The position numbers and the translations under genes were made by a program. A DNA stretch of 64,000 nt from Flavobacteriales bacterium UBA2669. Lineage in GTDB: Bacteria > Bacteroidota > Bacteroidia > Flavobacteriales_E > Vicingaceae. The notes under the pieces were generated by a model. That model did no database searches. It had not been told where the DNA came from and saw nothing but the letters and a program-made list of their open reading frames with translations. The stretch lies in assembly GCA_002359215.1 (NCBI GenBank), contig DEMN01000012.1, positions 186,001 to 250,000 on the forward strand, given 5' to 3'. Below, piece by piece: positions 42,539 through 50,105 of this stretch (position 1 is the stretch's first letter; every line of letters begins with the position of its first letter).

Positions 42539-44149
42539 TTACTCACTCCAGCTACCGATGTTTGAGAAACCCCAAGCATTTGCGTTAGCATATTTAAAAT
42601 CTACTGCATACCTTTCTGGTATTTCAGTTAAAAATTCTCCTGTTTTATATGATGTAAAAATTTCTTCGTAAGTAAGCATAGATTGAAATGATATCCTTCT
42701 ATAAATATGAGCTCGTGTTATATTTTCTTTTTTATCTAAACCAGAAGCACCAAGCAATTCTACAAAGCTATGTACAGTACCTTTATGAAAATTGGCAACT
42801 CGTATTTTTTTATCATTAACAACTAACCCAACAGAGAGTTTTGGATCTTGAGTGGCTACACCTACCGGACATTTATTGGTATTGCACAATAGTGCTTGAA
42901 TACAACCAACAGCCATCATCATTGCTCTTGCTGAATAACAAGCGTCAGCACCTAAAGCCATAGCTCGCATAATATGAAATCCACTTGTTATTTTTCCTGA
43001 AGCAATAATTTTAATATGTTGGCGAATATTTAAACCAGTTAATATATTGTGGGCAAAATCTAATCCGTCAAGCAATGGAGCACCAACATAGTTAGAAAAT
43101 TCTTGTGGAGCAGCACCTGTACCTCCTTCCGAACCATCTACTGTTATAAAATCAGGATAAATATCAAGTTCTATCATCGCTTTACAAATTCCAATAAATT
43201 CACTTTTATGCCCTATACAAAGTTTAAATCCTATAGGTTTACCATCAGATAAATCTTTTAATCTTTGTATAAAACGCATTAATTCTTTTGGTGAGTTAAA
43301 TGCATTGTGAAATGGAGGAGATGCAACTAAAGTATGAGGTTTAATGTTTCTAATTGCAGCAATTTCTTCAGTATTTTTGGCAGCTGGCAAAATTCCTCCA
43401 TGCCCTGGTTTTGCTCCTTGAGAAATTTTAATTTCTATCATTTTAACTTCAGGTAAAAGTGCTTTTTCACGAAATAATGTGCTATTAAAATTGCCATCAT
43501 CTGTTCTACAACCAAAGTATCCTGTGCCTATTTGCCAAATTAAATCACCACCATGTTTAAGATGAAAAGGACTTAAGCCTCCTTCACCAGTGTTTTGAGC
43601 AAAACCTCCAATTTTTGCTCCAGCATTCATTGCCTCAACAGCATTAGAACTTAAAGAACCAAAACTCATTGCAGAAACGTTGTAAATACTAGCTGAATAA
43701 GGTTGTTTACAATCTTTATTACCAATAATTACACGTGGGTCTTGATCAAGTAAATTAAAATCTTTTGGAGACATAGAGTGGCAAACCCATTCATAACCTT
43801 CAGTATAAACATCCAGTTGAGTACCAAATGGCATGGTATCGTTTTCTTTTTTAGCACGTTGGTAAATCGTAGATCTATCTATTCGGTTAAATGGTCTCCC
43901 ATCAATATCAGACTCAATAAAATATTGGTAAATTTTAGGACGAAGTTCTTCCATGAAAAAACGCAATCTGCCAACCAAAGGATAAATCCTCATTATAGAA
44001 TGTTTTTCTTGAAACATGTCGTATAACCCAATTCCAAATAAAACTACTGTTATCGCAACGGTAGCTAACCAATAAATGCTTACATATAAAGTTAACAGAA
44101 TGGTTATAGTTAATGACAATAAGGATATAATTATAAAATTTAATCTCAT
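42539..44149 (-). CDS. FMN-binding glutamate synthase-like protein
   Basis: A 536-residue membrane-anchored protein whose body is the FMN/Fe-S synthase domain of glutamate synthase. Two N-terminal helices (IIISLLSLTITILLTLYVSI, then ATVAITVVLFGIGLYDMF) are followed by the TIM barrel: NVSAMSFGSLSSNAVEAMNA, NTGEGGLSPFHLKHGGDL, GFKLCIGHKSEFIG, TVDGSEGGTGAAPQEFSN and the cysteine cluster region LLCNTNKCPVGVATQDP. It lacks the glutaminase domain of GltB, so it is not a complete glutamate synthase. Its true substrate is unknown. It shares its strand and a short gap with the GreA/Rnk-like gene upstream. Confidence 0.9.
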   Translation of the reverse strand: MRLNFIIISLLSLTITILLTLYVSIYWLATVAITVVLFGIGLYDMFQEKHSIMRIYPLVGRLRFFMEELRPKIYQYFIESDIDGRPFNRIDRSTIYQRAKKENDTMPFGTQLDVYTEGYEWVCHSMSPKDFNLLDQDPRVIIGNKDCKQPYSASIYNVSAMSFGSLSSNAVEAMNAGAKIGGFAQNTGEGGLSPFHLKHGGDLIWQIGTGYFGCRTDDGNFNSTLFREKALLPEVKMIEIKISQGAKPGHGGILPAAKNTEEIAAIRNIKPHTLVASPPFHNAFNSPKELMRFIQRLKDLSDGKPIGFKLCIGHKSEFIGICKAMIELDIYPDFITVDGSEGGTGAAPQEFSNYVGAPLLDGLDFAHNILTGLNIRQHIKIIASGKITSGFHIMRAMALGADACYSARAMMMAVGCIQALLCNTNKCPVGVATQDPKLSVGLVVNDKKIRVANFHKGTVHSFVELLGASGLDKKENITRAHIYRRISFQSMLTYEEIFTSYKTGEFLTEIPERYAVDFKYANANAWGFSNIGSWSE

Positions 44150-44182
44150 TTTTAGATGAATTTAGAAGGTAAAAGTTGATGT

Positions 44183-44557
44183 TTATTTTGTATTTACTTT
44201 TAGAATTTTAAGTTTTTTAGATCCTGAAGGCAGCTTACACTCTATTGTCATACCCTCTGAAAACCCTATTAAGGCAACGCCAAAAGGCGAAAAAACAGAA
44301 ACTTTGCATTCTTTTATGTTTACTTCATTTGGTAAAGTAAGAATTAGGTTCCAAGTTTTTTTAGTAGCAATATCTTCTACTTCAAATAGGGTGTTTAGTT
44401 GTATAGTTTTACTATCAACTTCATTTTCGTTTACTATTTCAGCTTTTTCTAATTCAGCTTTTAAACCATTTGTTTCTTTTGTGCTTAAATTGGTTTGATG
44501 TCCTGTAATTATTGACTGTAACACATTGTAATCTTTTTTTGATATTATTGGTTTCAT
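44183..44557 (-). CDS. GreA/GreB C-terminal domain protein (Rnk-like)
   Basis: A 124-residue cytosolic protein. A short helical N-terminus (SKKDYNVLQSIITGHQTN) is followed by the FKBP-like GreA C-terminal fold: TIQLNTLFEVEDIATKKTWN, LILTLPNEVNIKECKVSV, FSPFGVALIGFSEGMTIECK and the closing KKLKILKV. It lacks the long N-terminal coiled coil that enters the polymerase channel in GreA. It therefore fits Rnk-type regulators that bind RNA polymerase or were named nucleoside diphosphate kinase regulators. It lies 33 bases before the glutamate-synthase-like gene. Confidence 0.8.
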   Translation of the reverse strand: MKPIISKKDYNVLQSIITGHQTNLSTKETNGLKAELEKAEIVNENEVDSKTIQLNTLFEVEDIATKKTWNLILTLPNEVNIKECKVSVFSPFGVALIGFSEGMTIECKLPSGSKKLKILKVNTK

Positions 44558-44976
44558 AATATAAAATGTTGTGAAATGTTAGAAAAAATAATGCAAGTAG
44601 CTATTTTCATTGCGGTTAATTAAAACACAATGAATTTAATTACAACACGAATGTTGTTTTAGCATTAATAAAAAATTGAGTGGTATTTCTCCTCCGTTAT
44701 ATAGTAGTTAGTAAACGGAGGCAATAGTAATAAAAGCCCTATTATTAGAAAATAAAAGAAACAGCTGCTTTATAAATGTAGTATTTGATGAAATAATCAT
44801 GCTTTTTTAACTGTAATCTTTATATGATGATACAAAGTTAGTCTTTTAAATGATAGGTAAATTTAAAGTTTGTTAAATTATTTTGTCTCGAAAATGTGGA
44901 TGCTCAATTCTATTATTTTTTTAATATAAGCACATTGCGATGAATTTATCTATATTCGGAGTAGGTTAAAACAAAA
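44558..44976. other. 419-bp gap without a recognisable gene
   Basis: No open frame of meaningful length is present on either strand. It holds two small inverted repeats: ACAACA-CGAA-TGTTGT at 44642-44657, and CCTCCGTT (44691-44698) with AACGGAGG (44714-44721), which encloses 15 nt. No tRNA-like fold or terminator T tract was seen. It must contain the minus-strand promoter for the Rnk-like gene and could hold a small RNA. Confidence 0.6.
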
Positions 44977-45855
44977 TCAATTTCTCTTATCAATTCCCCA
45001 CATCAATTTACTTCTTAATGTTTTCAAAAAAGTATGTTCTTTTAACCTAATAAGTTTAATAGTATGAGGTGTTTTGGTAATCTTTAGCGTAGCATCTAAC
45101 GGTAGGCTAAACGAACGAGAATCTAATGCTACTACATAATTATCTGAGCGAGCATCAATTTGTATTTTCAATACCTTTTCATCATTAATAACTAAAGGTC
45201 TAACATTTAAATTATGAGGAGCAATAGGAGTAATAATCATATTTTCAGAGTCGGGCAACAATATAGGACCATTACAACTCAATGAATAAGCTGTAGAACC
45301 TGTTGGTGTTGAAATTATCAGTCCATCTGCCCAATAAGAATTTAGAAATTCATCATCTAAATAAGTGTGAACAGTAATCATGGTAGAACTATCTGTTCGA
45401 TGAAGCGTAATTTCATTAAGGGCGTAGTTGTTTATTCCAAAGTCATAATTATCAGCTTCAATACTCAACATACTTCTTTCATCAATATCATATTCTTGAT
45501 TAATTAAGGCTTCAATAGCTTCCGCAATTTCATCGGTTTTCACATTAGATAAAAAACCTAATCTGCCGGTATTAATTCCCAAAACAGGAATGTTACTATC
45601 TCTGACCAACACAATGGTCTCCAAAAAAGTACCATCACCACCAATGCTAATAAGGTAATCTACTTTTCCTAAATCATTACTATCGTTAAATAACCTAATA
45701 TTTTCGTTAAAGGAAATCTTTTTTTGTTGAAGATAATCGTGAAAATTAGCATCTATAGATAAGGTAACATCTTTTCGTTTGAGTTCATCAAACAAAAACT
45801 GAATGCTAGAAATGTAAATGTTAGCAACTTTTTTTCCGTAGATAGCTATTTTCAC
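44977..45855 (-). CDS. nadK: NAD kinase
   Basis: This enzyme makes NADP from NAD and ATP or polyphosphate. Motifs are the GGDG loop in ISIGGDGTFLETIVL (about 71-85), GINTGRLGFLSN (about 98-109), NEITLHRTDSSTMI, and the glycine-rich WADGLIISTPTGSTAYSLS (about 174-192) with the following GPILLP. The length of 292 residues is typical of bacterial NadK. It has its own -7 element 27 bases upstream and diverges from the DCC-family gene. Confidence 0.97.
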   Translation of the reverse strand: MKIAIYGKKVANIYISSIQFLFDELKRKDVTLSIDANFHDYLQQKKISFNENIRLFNDSNDLGKVDYLISIGGDGTFLETIVLVRDSNIPVLGINTGRLGFLSNVKTDEIAEAIEALINQEYDIDERSMLSIEADNYDFGINNYALNEITLHRTDSSTMITVHTYLDDEFLNSYWADGLIISTPTGSTAYSLSCNGPILLPDSENMIITPIAPHNLNVRPLVINDEKVLKIQIDARSDNYVVALDSRSFSLPLDATLKITKTPHTIKLIRLKEHTFLKTLRSKLMWGIDKRN

Positions 45856-45881
45856 AATTGAAATACTTTAAATTTATAATG

Positions 45882-45889
45882 CAAATTTA
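45882..45889 (-). promoter_or_regulatory. -7 element of the nadK promoter (TAAATTTG)
   Basis: CAAATTTA on the plus strand reads TAAATTTG on the minus strand, a perfect TAnnTTTG match. It predicts a leader of about 20 nt before nadK. No -33 TTG is present at 17-23 nt. Confidence 0.5.
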
Positions 45890-45980
45890 AACTACTCTTA
45901 AGAGTTATTAATTATTTTAGTTAATTAATTGCTTAAAGTTACCATTTTTAAGATTATTAGGCTAATTTTATTCGTGAATC

Positions 45981-46382
45981 ATGCAAGAAAAATCTCCCAT
46001 AATTCTCTATGATGACCAATGCAATTTTTGTAGCTTTTGGGTAAATTTTGTATTGAAAAAAGATACAAAGCATATTTTTCTTTTTGCTGGATTATCAAGC
46101 CAAACGGCAAAAACTATTTTAAATCAATACCCATTTGCAAAAAATGTAGATACGGTTATGTTGCTAAAAGATAATAAATTATACCTAAAATCTAATGCTG
46201 CGTTAGAAATAGCCAAGACTTTAGATGGATTTTTACAATTGTTTTATGTGTTTAAAATCGTTCCTGTATTCATTAGAGATTATTTTTATGATGTGATAGC
46301 TAAAAATAGAAAGCAGCTATTAAAAAGTAATGGATGTAATATTCAGCTCTATCAAGCAAATAGAAATAAATTTTTAATGTAA
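45981..46382 (+). CDS. DCC-family thiol-disulfide oxidoreductase-like protein (DUF393)
   Basis: A 133-residue protein matching the DCC family, named after its N-terminal D-x-x-C-x-x-C motif, seen here as YDDQCNFCSFWVNFVL at about residues 9-24. The rest follows the family pattern: FLFAGLSSQTAKTIL, VDTVMLLKDNKLYLKSNAAL and a hydrophobic segment around FLQLFYVFKIVPVFIRDYFY ending in RKQLLKS. A thioredoxin-like fold is expected, and a role in disulfide exchange is inferred from the cysteines. It precedes the exonuclease gene by 12 bases and is likely co-transcribed. Confidence 0.87.
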   Translation: MQEKSPIILYDDQCNFCSFWVNFVLKKDTKHIFLFAGLSSQTAKTILNQYPFAKNVDTVMLLKDNKLYLKSNAALEIAKTLDGFLQLFYVFKIVPVFIRDYFYDVIAKNRKQLLKSNGCNIQLYQANRNKFLM

Positions 46383-46394
46383 ATTTGCCTGATT

Positions 46395-46892
46395 ATGTAT
46401 GCAGTAGTTGATATTGAAGCAACAGGAGGTAATCACCTTAAAGGAAAAATAATTGAAATAGCGGTTTATGTTTTTGACGGCACTCAAATTGTTCATGAAT
46501 ATTCATCTCTTATAAATCCTAAAGTTAATATAGATTGGTATGTAACTAAACTTACTGGAATTACCAATAGTATGGTAAAGGATGCTCCTACTTTTATGGA
46601 TGTAGCTCATGAAATTCACCAATTAATTAGCGATAAAATATTTGTAGCTCACGATGTAAATTTTGATTATAAAATATTAAAATCAGAACTAAAAAGAACT
46701 GGTTTGGTAATACAACAGCCTAAACTTTGTACTATAGAAATGAGTAGAACTGTTTTCCCAGAACAGCCATCATACAGTTTAGGAAAGCTGTGTAAAGAAT
46801 TAGGAATAGAAATACCCCAAGAACAAAGACACCGAGCAGCAGGAGATGCATTGGCTACCACTAAGTTGTTGCAACTGCTGTTGGATAATTAG
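46395..46892 (+). CDS. DEDDh-family 3'-5' exonuclease (DnaQ-like)
   Basis: A 165-residue exonuclease domain. The active-site residues of the DEDDh group are present: Exo I VDIEATGG (D6, E8), Exo II HDVNFDYKIL (Asp near 85), and Exo III HRAAGDALAT with the catalytic His and Asp near 145-150. The closest families are the polymerase III epsilon subunit and the N-terminal exonuclease of UvrC-fusion proteins. No additional domain is attached, so it may act alone in repair, RNA trimming or proofreading. It is followed by a fresh promoter for the polysaccharide genes. Confidence 0.9.
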   Translation: MYAVVDIEATGGNHLKGKIIEIAVYVFDGTQIVHEYSSLINPKVNIDWYVTKLTGITNSMVKDAPTFMDVAHEIHQLISDKIFVAHDVNFDYKILKSELKRTGLVIQQPKLCTIEMSRTVFPEQPSYSLGKLCKELGIEIPQEQRHRAAGDALATTKLLQLLLDN

Positions 46893-46962
46893 TTTTTTAA
46901 CCACATAGATTTGGTGTTAATTTTACAATTTCTTTTTTATAGCATGATTAATATTTTTATGT

Positions 46963-46970
46963 TAGTTTTG
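46963..46970 (+). promoter_or_regulatory. -7 element before the DegT aminotransferase gene (TAGTTTTG)
   Basis: TAGTTTTG matches TAnnTTTG and predicts a leader of about 17 nt before the ATG at 46994. No matching -33 TTG is seen. Confidence 0.45.
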
Positions 46971-46993
46971 TTATCCTAAAACATTTTATATTA

Positions 46994-48139
46994 ATGGCAA
47001 TACATAATATCCAGATGGTTGATTTGCATAAGCAATATTTAGCCATCAAAAATGAAGTAGATGCTGCAATAGCAGGAGTTATAGAAAGCACTCAGTTTAT
47101 CAATGGCGATGAAGTAAAAGCTTTTCAAAAAGAATTGGAAGATTACTTAGGAGTAAAACATGTAATTCCATGTGCCAATGGAACTGACGCACTTCAAATA
47201 GCCCTTATGGCATTAGGATTGGAGCCTGGAGATGAAGTAATTACTTCAGACTTTACTTTTGCAGCAACGGTTGAAGTAGTTGGGTTATTAAAACTAAAAA
47301 TTGTATTAGTAGACGTAGATCCTAATACCTATTGCATAAATACCGATAAATTAAAAAAAGCCATTACACCAAAAACAAAAGCTATTATTCCTGTTCATTT
47401 ATTCGGACAATGTGCCAATATGGAGGCCATTATGCAAATTGCTAATGAAAACCAAATTGCAGTAGTTGAAGATACTGCTCAAGCTATTGGTGCTTCATAT
47501 ACTTTTAATGATGGAACAACAAAAAAAGCAGGAACAATAGGTACATTGGGAACAACTTCATTTTTTCCGTCAAAAAATTTAGGTTGCTATGGCGATGGTG
47601 GAGCTTTATTTACTAATGATGATAATTTAGCAGAAATTGCTCGTTCTATTGTAAACCACGGAATGAAAGTGCGTTATTATTACGATAGAATAGGTGTGAA
47701 CTCTCGCCTAGATACCATTCAGGCAGCAATTTTAAGAGTTAAACTTCGTCATTTAGATGAATATGCCGCAGCACGAAACAAAGCAGCAGCTTATTATGAT
47801 GAGGCTTTTAAAAATCATCCGAACATTAAAACACCTGTTAGAGATAAAAAATCAACTCACGTTTTTCACCAATATACATTAGTAGGGTGTTCTGTAGATA
47901 ATTTTGAACTGCAAAAAAGACTCACAGAAAAAGGAGTGCCTTGTATGATATATTATCCGGTACCTTTACACACACAAGAGGCTTACCGCACTCCTGAAAT
48001 GAAAGATGAAGATTTTGAAATTACCAATGGGTTATGCAAGTCAGTATTTTCATTGCCTATGCATACAGAATTAGAAGAAGACGAGTTGGCTTTTATAACC
48101 AAAACGGTAAAAGAAATAATTGAAGATATAAAACAGTAA
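46994..48139 (+). CDS. DegT/DnrJ/EryC1-family sugar aminotransferase
   Basis: A PLP enzyme that aminates a nucleotide-activated keto-sugar for surface polysaccharide synthesis. Signature parts are IESTQFINGDEVKAFQKELE, ANGTDALQIALMALGLEPGD, DFTFAATVEVV, PVHLFGQCANMEAI, VEDTAQAIGA and the PLP-lysine region FFPSKNLGCYGDGGAL (Lys near 196). The C-terminal MIYYPVPLHTQEAY and SLPMHTELEEDE are typical. The WbpE/WlbC group, acting on UDP-GlcNAc(3-keto)uronic acid, is a plausible subfamily, and ugd directly follows (12 bases), but the exact sugar is unproven. Confidence 0.92.
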   Translation: MAIHNIQMVDLHKQYLAIKNEVDAAIAGVIESTQFINGDEVKAFQKELEDYLGVKHVIPCANGTDALQIALMALGLEPGDEVITSDFTFAATVEVVGLLKLKIVLVDVDPNTYCINTDKLKKAITPKTKAIIPVHLFGQCANMEAIMQIANENQIAVVEDTAQAIGASYTFNDGTTKKAGTIGTLGTTSFFPSKNLGCYGDGGALFTNDDNLAEIARSIVNHGMKVRYYYDRIGVNSRLDTIQAAILRVKLRHLDEYAAARNKAAAYYDEAFKNHPNIKTPVRDKKSTHVFHQYTLVGCSVDNFELQKRLTEKGVPCMIYYPVPLHTQEAYRTPEMKDEDFEITNGLCKSVFSLPMHTELEEDELAFITKTVKEIIEDIKQ

Positions 48140-48151
48140 AAAAATAAACAT

Positions 48152-49462
48152 ATGAAAATAGCAGTAATAGGAACAGGGTATGTAGGTTTAGTTACAGGAA
48201 CTTGCTTTGCCGAAACTGGTAACGATGTAATTTGTGTAGATATTGATGCCAACAAAGTAGAAAAAATGAGAAATGGAATAGTACCCATTTACGAACCTCA
48301 TTTAGATGTACTTTTTGAAAGAAATATAAAACAAGGCAGATTAAAATTTACTACCGATTTAAAAGGAGCTATAGATGATGCAGAAATTATTTTCCTAGCT
48401 TTGCCAACTCCTCCAGGAGAAGATGGTTCAGCTGATTTATCTTATATTTTAGGAGTAGCTGATGAATTAGGAAAAATTATTACCAATTATAAAGTTATTG
48501 TTGATAAAAGTACTGTTCCTGTTGGGACTGCCGAAAAAGTAACCGCAGCAATTGCTAAAAATGCTAAAGTTGATTTTGATGTGGTTTCTAACCCTGAATT
48601 TTTAAGAGAAGGGTTTGCTGTAGATGATTTCCTTAAACCAGATAGAGTAGTAATTGGAACTTCTTCTACTAAAGCAAGAAAAATTATGGAGCACTTGTAC
48701 AAACCCTATGTTAGACAAGGAAATCCTATTATTTTTATGGATGAGAAATCTGCTGAATTAACCAAATATGCAGCTAATTCCTTTTTAGCTACCAAAATTA
48801 CTTTTATGAATGAGATTGCCAACTTTTGCGAAAAAGTAGGTGCAGATGTTGATATGGTTAGAATGGGAATTGGTTCAGATACTAGAATTGGAAAACGTTT
48901 TTTATTTCCGGGCATTGGTTACGGAGGAAGTTGTTTCCCTAAAGATGTTCAGGCATTAGCAAAATCAGGTAAAGAATACGGTTATGAGTTTAGTATTTTA
49001 GATTCAGTGATGCGTGTAAACGAAGAGCAAAAAGTAATCATCATGCCTAAGATTAAAGCTTATTTTAATAATGATTTGAAAGGTAAAAAAATTGCCTTAT
49101 GGGGATTAGCATTTAAACCGGATACTGATGATATTAGAGAAGCTCCTGCTCTTTATATTATTGATGAATTGCTTAAATTGGGAGCAGAAATTACAGCTTA
49201 CGATCCCGAAGCAATGGATAATGTAAAAGAAAAATATGGCGATAAAATAAATTTCGCATCAGATAGAGATAGTGCTTTAGATGGAGCAGACGCATTGGTA
49301 ATTGCTACTGAGTGGCAGGTATTCAGAAATCCGGATTTTAATAAGTTAGCCAATAAAATGAATCAAAAAGTAATTTTTGATGGAAGAAACCTTTACGATT
49401 TAACAGAAATGAAAGAATTAGGTTTCTATTATAGCAGTATTGGTAGAGAAGTGATTCAATAA
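48152..49462 (+). CDS. ugd: UDP-glucose 6-dehydrogenase
   Basis: This enzyme oxidises UDP-glucose (or a related UDP-hexose) twice to the uronic acid, a polysaccharide precursor. The NAD site is KIAVIGTGYVGLVTGTCFAE at the N-terminus. The conserved VDKSTVPVGTAEKV, NPEFLREGFAVDDFLKPDRV and catalytic GYGGSCFPKD (Cys near 260) are all present, followed by the C-terminal domain GLAFKPDTDDIREAPA. The length of 436 residues is normal. UDP-ManNAc/GlcNAc dehydrogenases of the WecC family are related, but the motifs fit Ugd best. A palindromic terminator follows. Confidence 0.93.
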   Translation: MKIAVIGTGYVGLVTGTCFAETGNDVICVDIDANKVEKMRNGIVPIYEPHLDVLFERNIKQGRLKFTTDLKGAIDDAEIIFLALPTPPGEDGSADLSYILGVADELGKIITNYKVIVDKSTVPVGTAEKVTAAIAKNAKVDFDVVSNPEFLREGFAVDDFLKPDRVVIGTSSTKARKIMEHLYKPYVRQGNPIIFMDEKSAELTKYAANSFLATKITFMNEIANFCEKVGADVDMVRMGIGSDTRIGKRFLFPGIGYGGSCFPKDVQALAKSGKEYGYEFSILDSVMRVNEEQKVIIMPKIKAYFNNDLKGKKIALWGLAFKPDTDDIREAPALYIIDELLKLGAEITAYDPEAMDNVKEKYGDKINFASDRDSALDGADALVIATEWQVFRNPDFNKLANKMNQKVIFDGRNLYDLTEMKELGFYYSSIGREVIQ

Positions 49463-49478
49463 ATAAAATACTTTAAAT

Positions 49479-49518
49479 AAACAAGAAAGGCTGTTCAATT
49501 GAACAGCCTTTCTTGTTT
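49479..49518. terminator. Bidirectional terminator between ugd and ndk
   Basis: A perfect 40-bp palindrome with 20-bp arms centred on CAATTG (49496-49501). A-rich and T-rich ends on both sides let it terminate both the plus-strand ugd and the minus-strand ndk transcripts. Confidence 0.85.
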
Positions 49519-49535
49519 GGTATAATTGATTAATT

Positions 49536-49958
49536 TTATGCAAAAATTTCATTTGATTTAAAATGAAAATCGCCTTCAATTTTAGCATTTTCATCACTGT
49601 CAGAACCATGAACTGCATTTGCAGAGATTGACTCAGCATAAATTTTTCTGATAGTTCCTTCAGCAGCTTCAGTAGGATTAGTAGCTCCAATTAAAGTTCT
49701 AAAATCTTCTACTGCGTTATCTTTTTCAAGAATTGCTGCTACAATTGGTCCTGAAGACATATATTCTACTAATTCACCGTAAAAAGGACGCTCTTTATGT
49801 ACTTCGTAAAAAGCACCAGCTTGTTCTTTTGAAAGTTGCGTGTATTTCATCGCTACAATTTTAAAACCAGCGTCATTAATCATTTTTAAAATACCTCCAA
49901 TGTAGTTTTTTTCAACTGCATCAGGTTTAATCATTGTAAAAGTTCTGTTTGTTGCCAT
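49536..49958 (-). CDS. ndk: Nucleoside diphosphate kinase
   Basis: This enzyme equalises nucleoside triphosphate pools by a phosphohistidine ping-pong mechanism. It opens NRTFTMIKPDAVEKNYIGGI (the ATP-site KPDAV is present), continues YMSSGPIVAAILEKDNAVED and has the active-site histidine in NAVHGSDSDENAKIE near residue 118. The length of 140 residues is standard. It is a single-gene unit on the minus strand inside an otherwise plus-strand polysaccharide region. Confidence 0.97.
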   Translation of the reverse strand: MATNRTFTMIKPDAVEKNYIGGILKMINDAGFKIVAMKYTQLSKEQAGAFYEVHKERPFYGELVEYMSSGPIVAAILEKDNAVEDFRTLIGATNPTEAAEGTIRKIYAESISANAVHGSDSDENAKIEGDFHFKSNEIFA

Positions 49959-49996
49959 TATAAATATTTTTATTGGTTACTTATTTTTTAGGTCGG

Positions 49997-50028
49997 CAAA
50001 AGTAGATAATAAAAGCGTAATAAGTCAA
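49997..50028 (-). promoter_or_regulatory. ndk promoter: TTG - 21 nt - TACTTTTG (minus strand)
   Basis: On the minus strand TTG (50028-50026) is followed by a 21-nt spacer and TACTTTTG (50004-49997). Both halves of the Bacteroidetes promoter are present. It predicts a start near 49990 and a leader of about 32 nt. Confidence 0.6.
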
Positions 50029-50042
50029 TAGACTAATTATTT

Positions 50043-50084
50043 TTTAAAAGAAAAAACTCCAAACAAATTGGTGTTTGGAGTTTT
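50043..50084 (-). terminator. Rho-independent terminator of the T9SS-secreted protein gene
   Basis: A perfect 13-bp stem, AAAACTCCAAACA (50053-50065) with TGTTTGGAGTTTT (50072-50084), has a 6-nt loop. Read on the minus strand it runs into a T-rich stretch. It lies 22 bases past the stop at 50106. Confidence 0.85.
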
Positions 50085-50105
50085 CTTTTAATTCTGGGGT
50101 GTGTA

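Noticed and set aside
42539..44149. Complete glutamate synthase large subunit (GltB)
   Set aside because: Only the FMN synthase domain with two membrane helices is present; the glutaminase and C-terminal domains are missing, and no gltD is adjacent.
49418..49690. Minus-strand frame of 90 codons overlapping ugd and ndk
   Set aside because: It covers a terminator palindrome and the ndk coding region in another frame and has no recognisable protein features.
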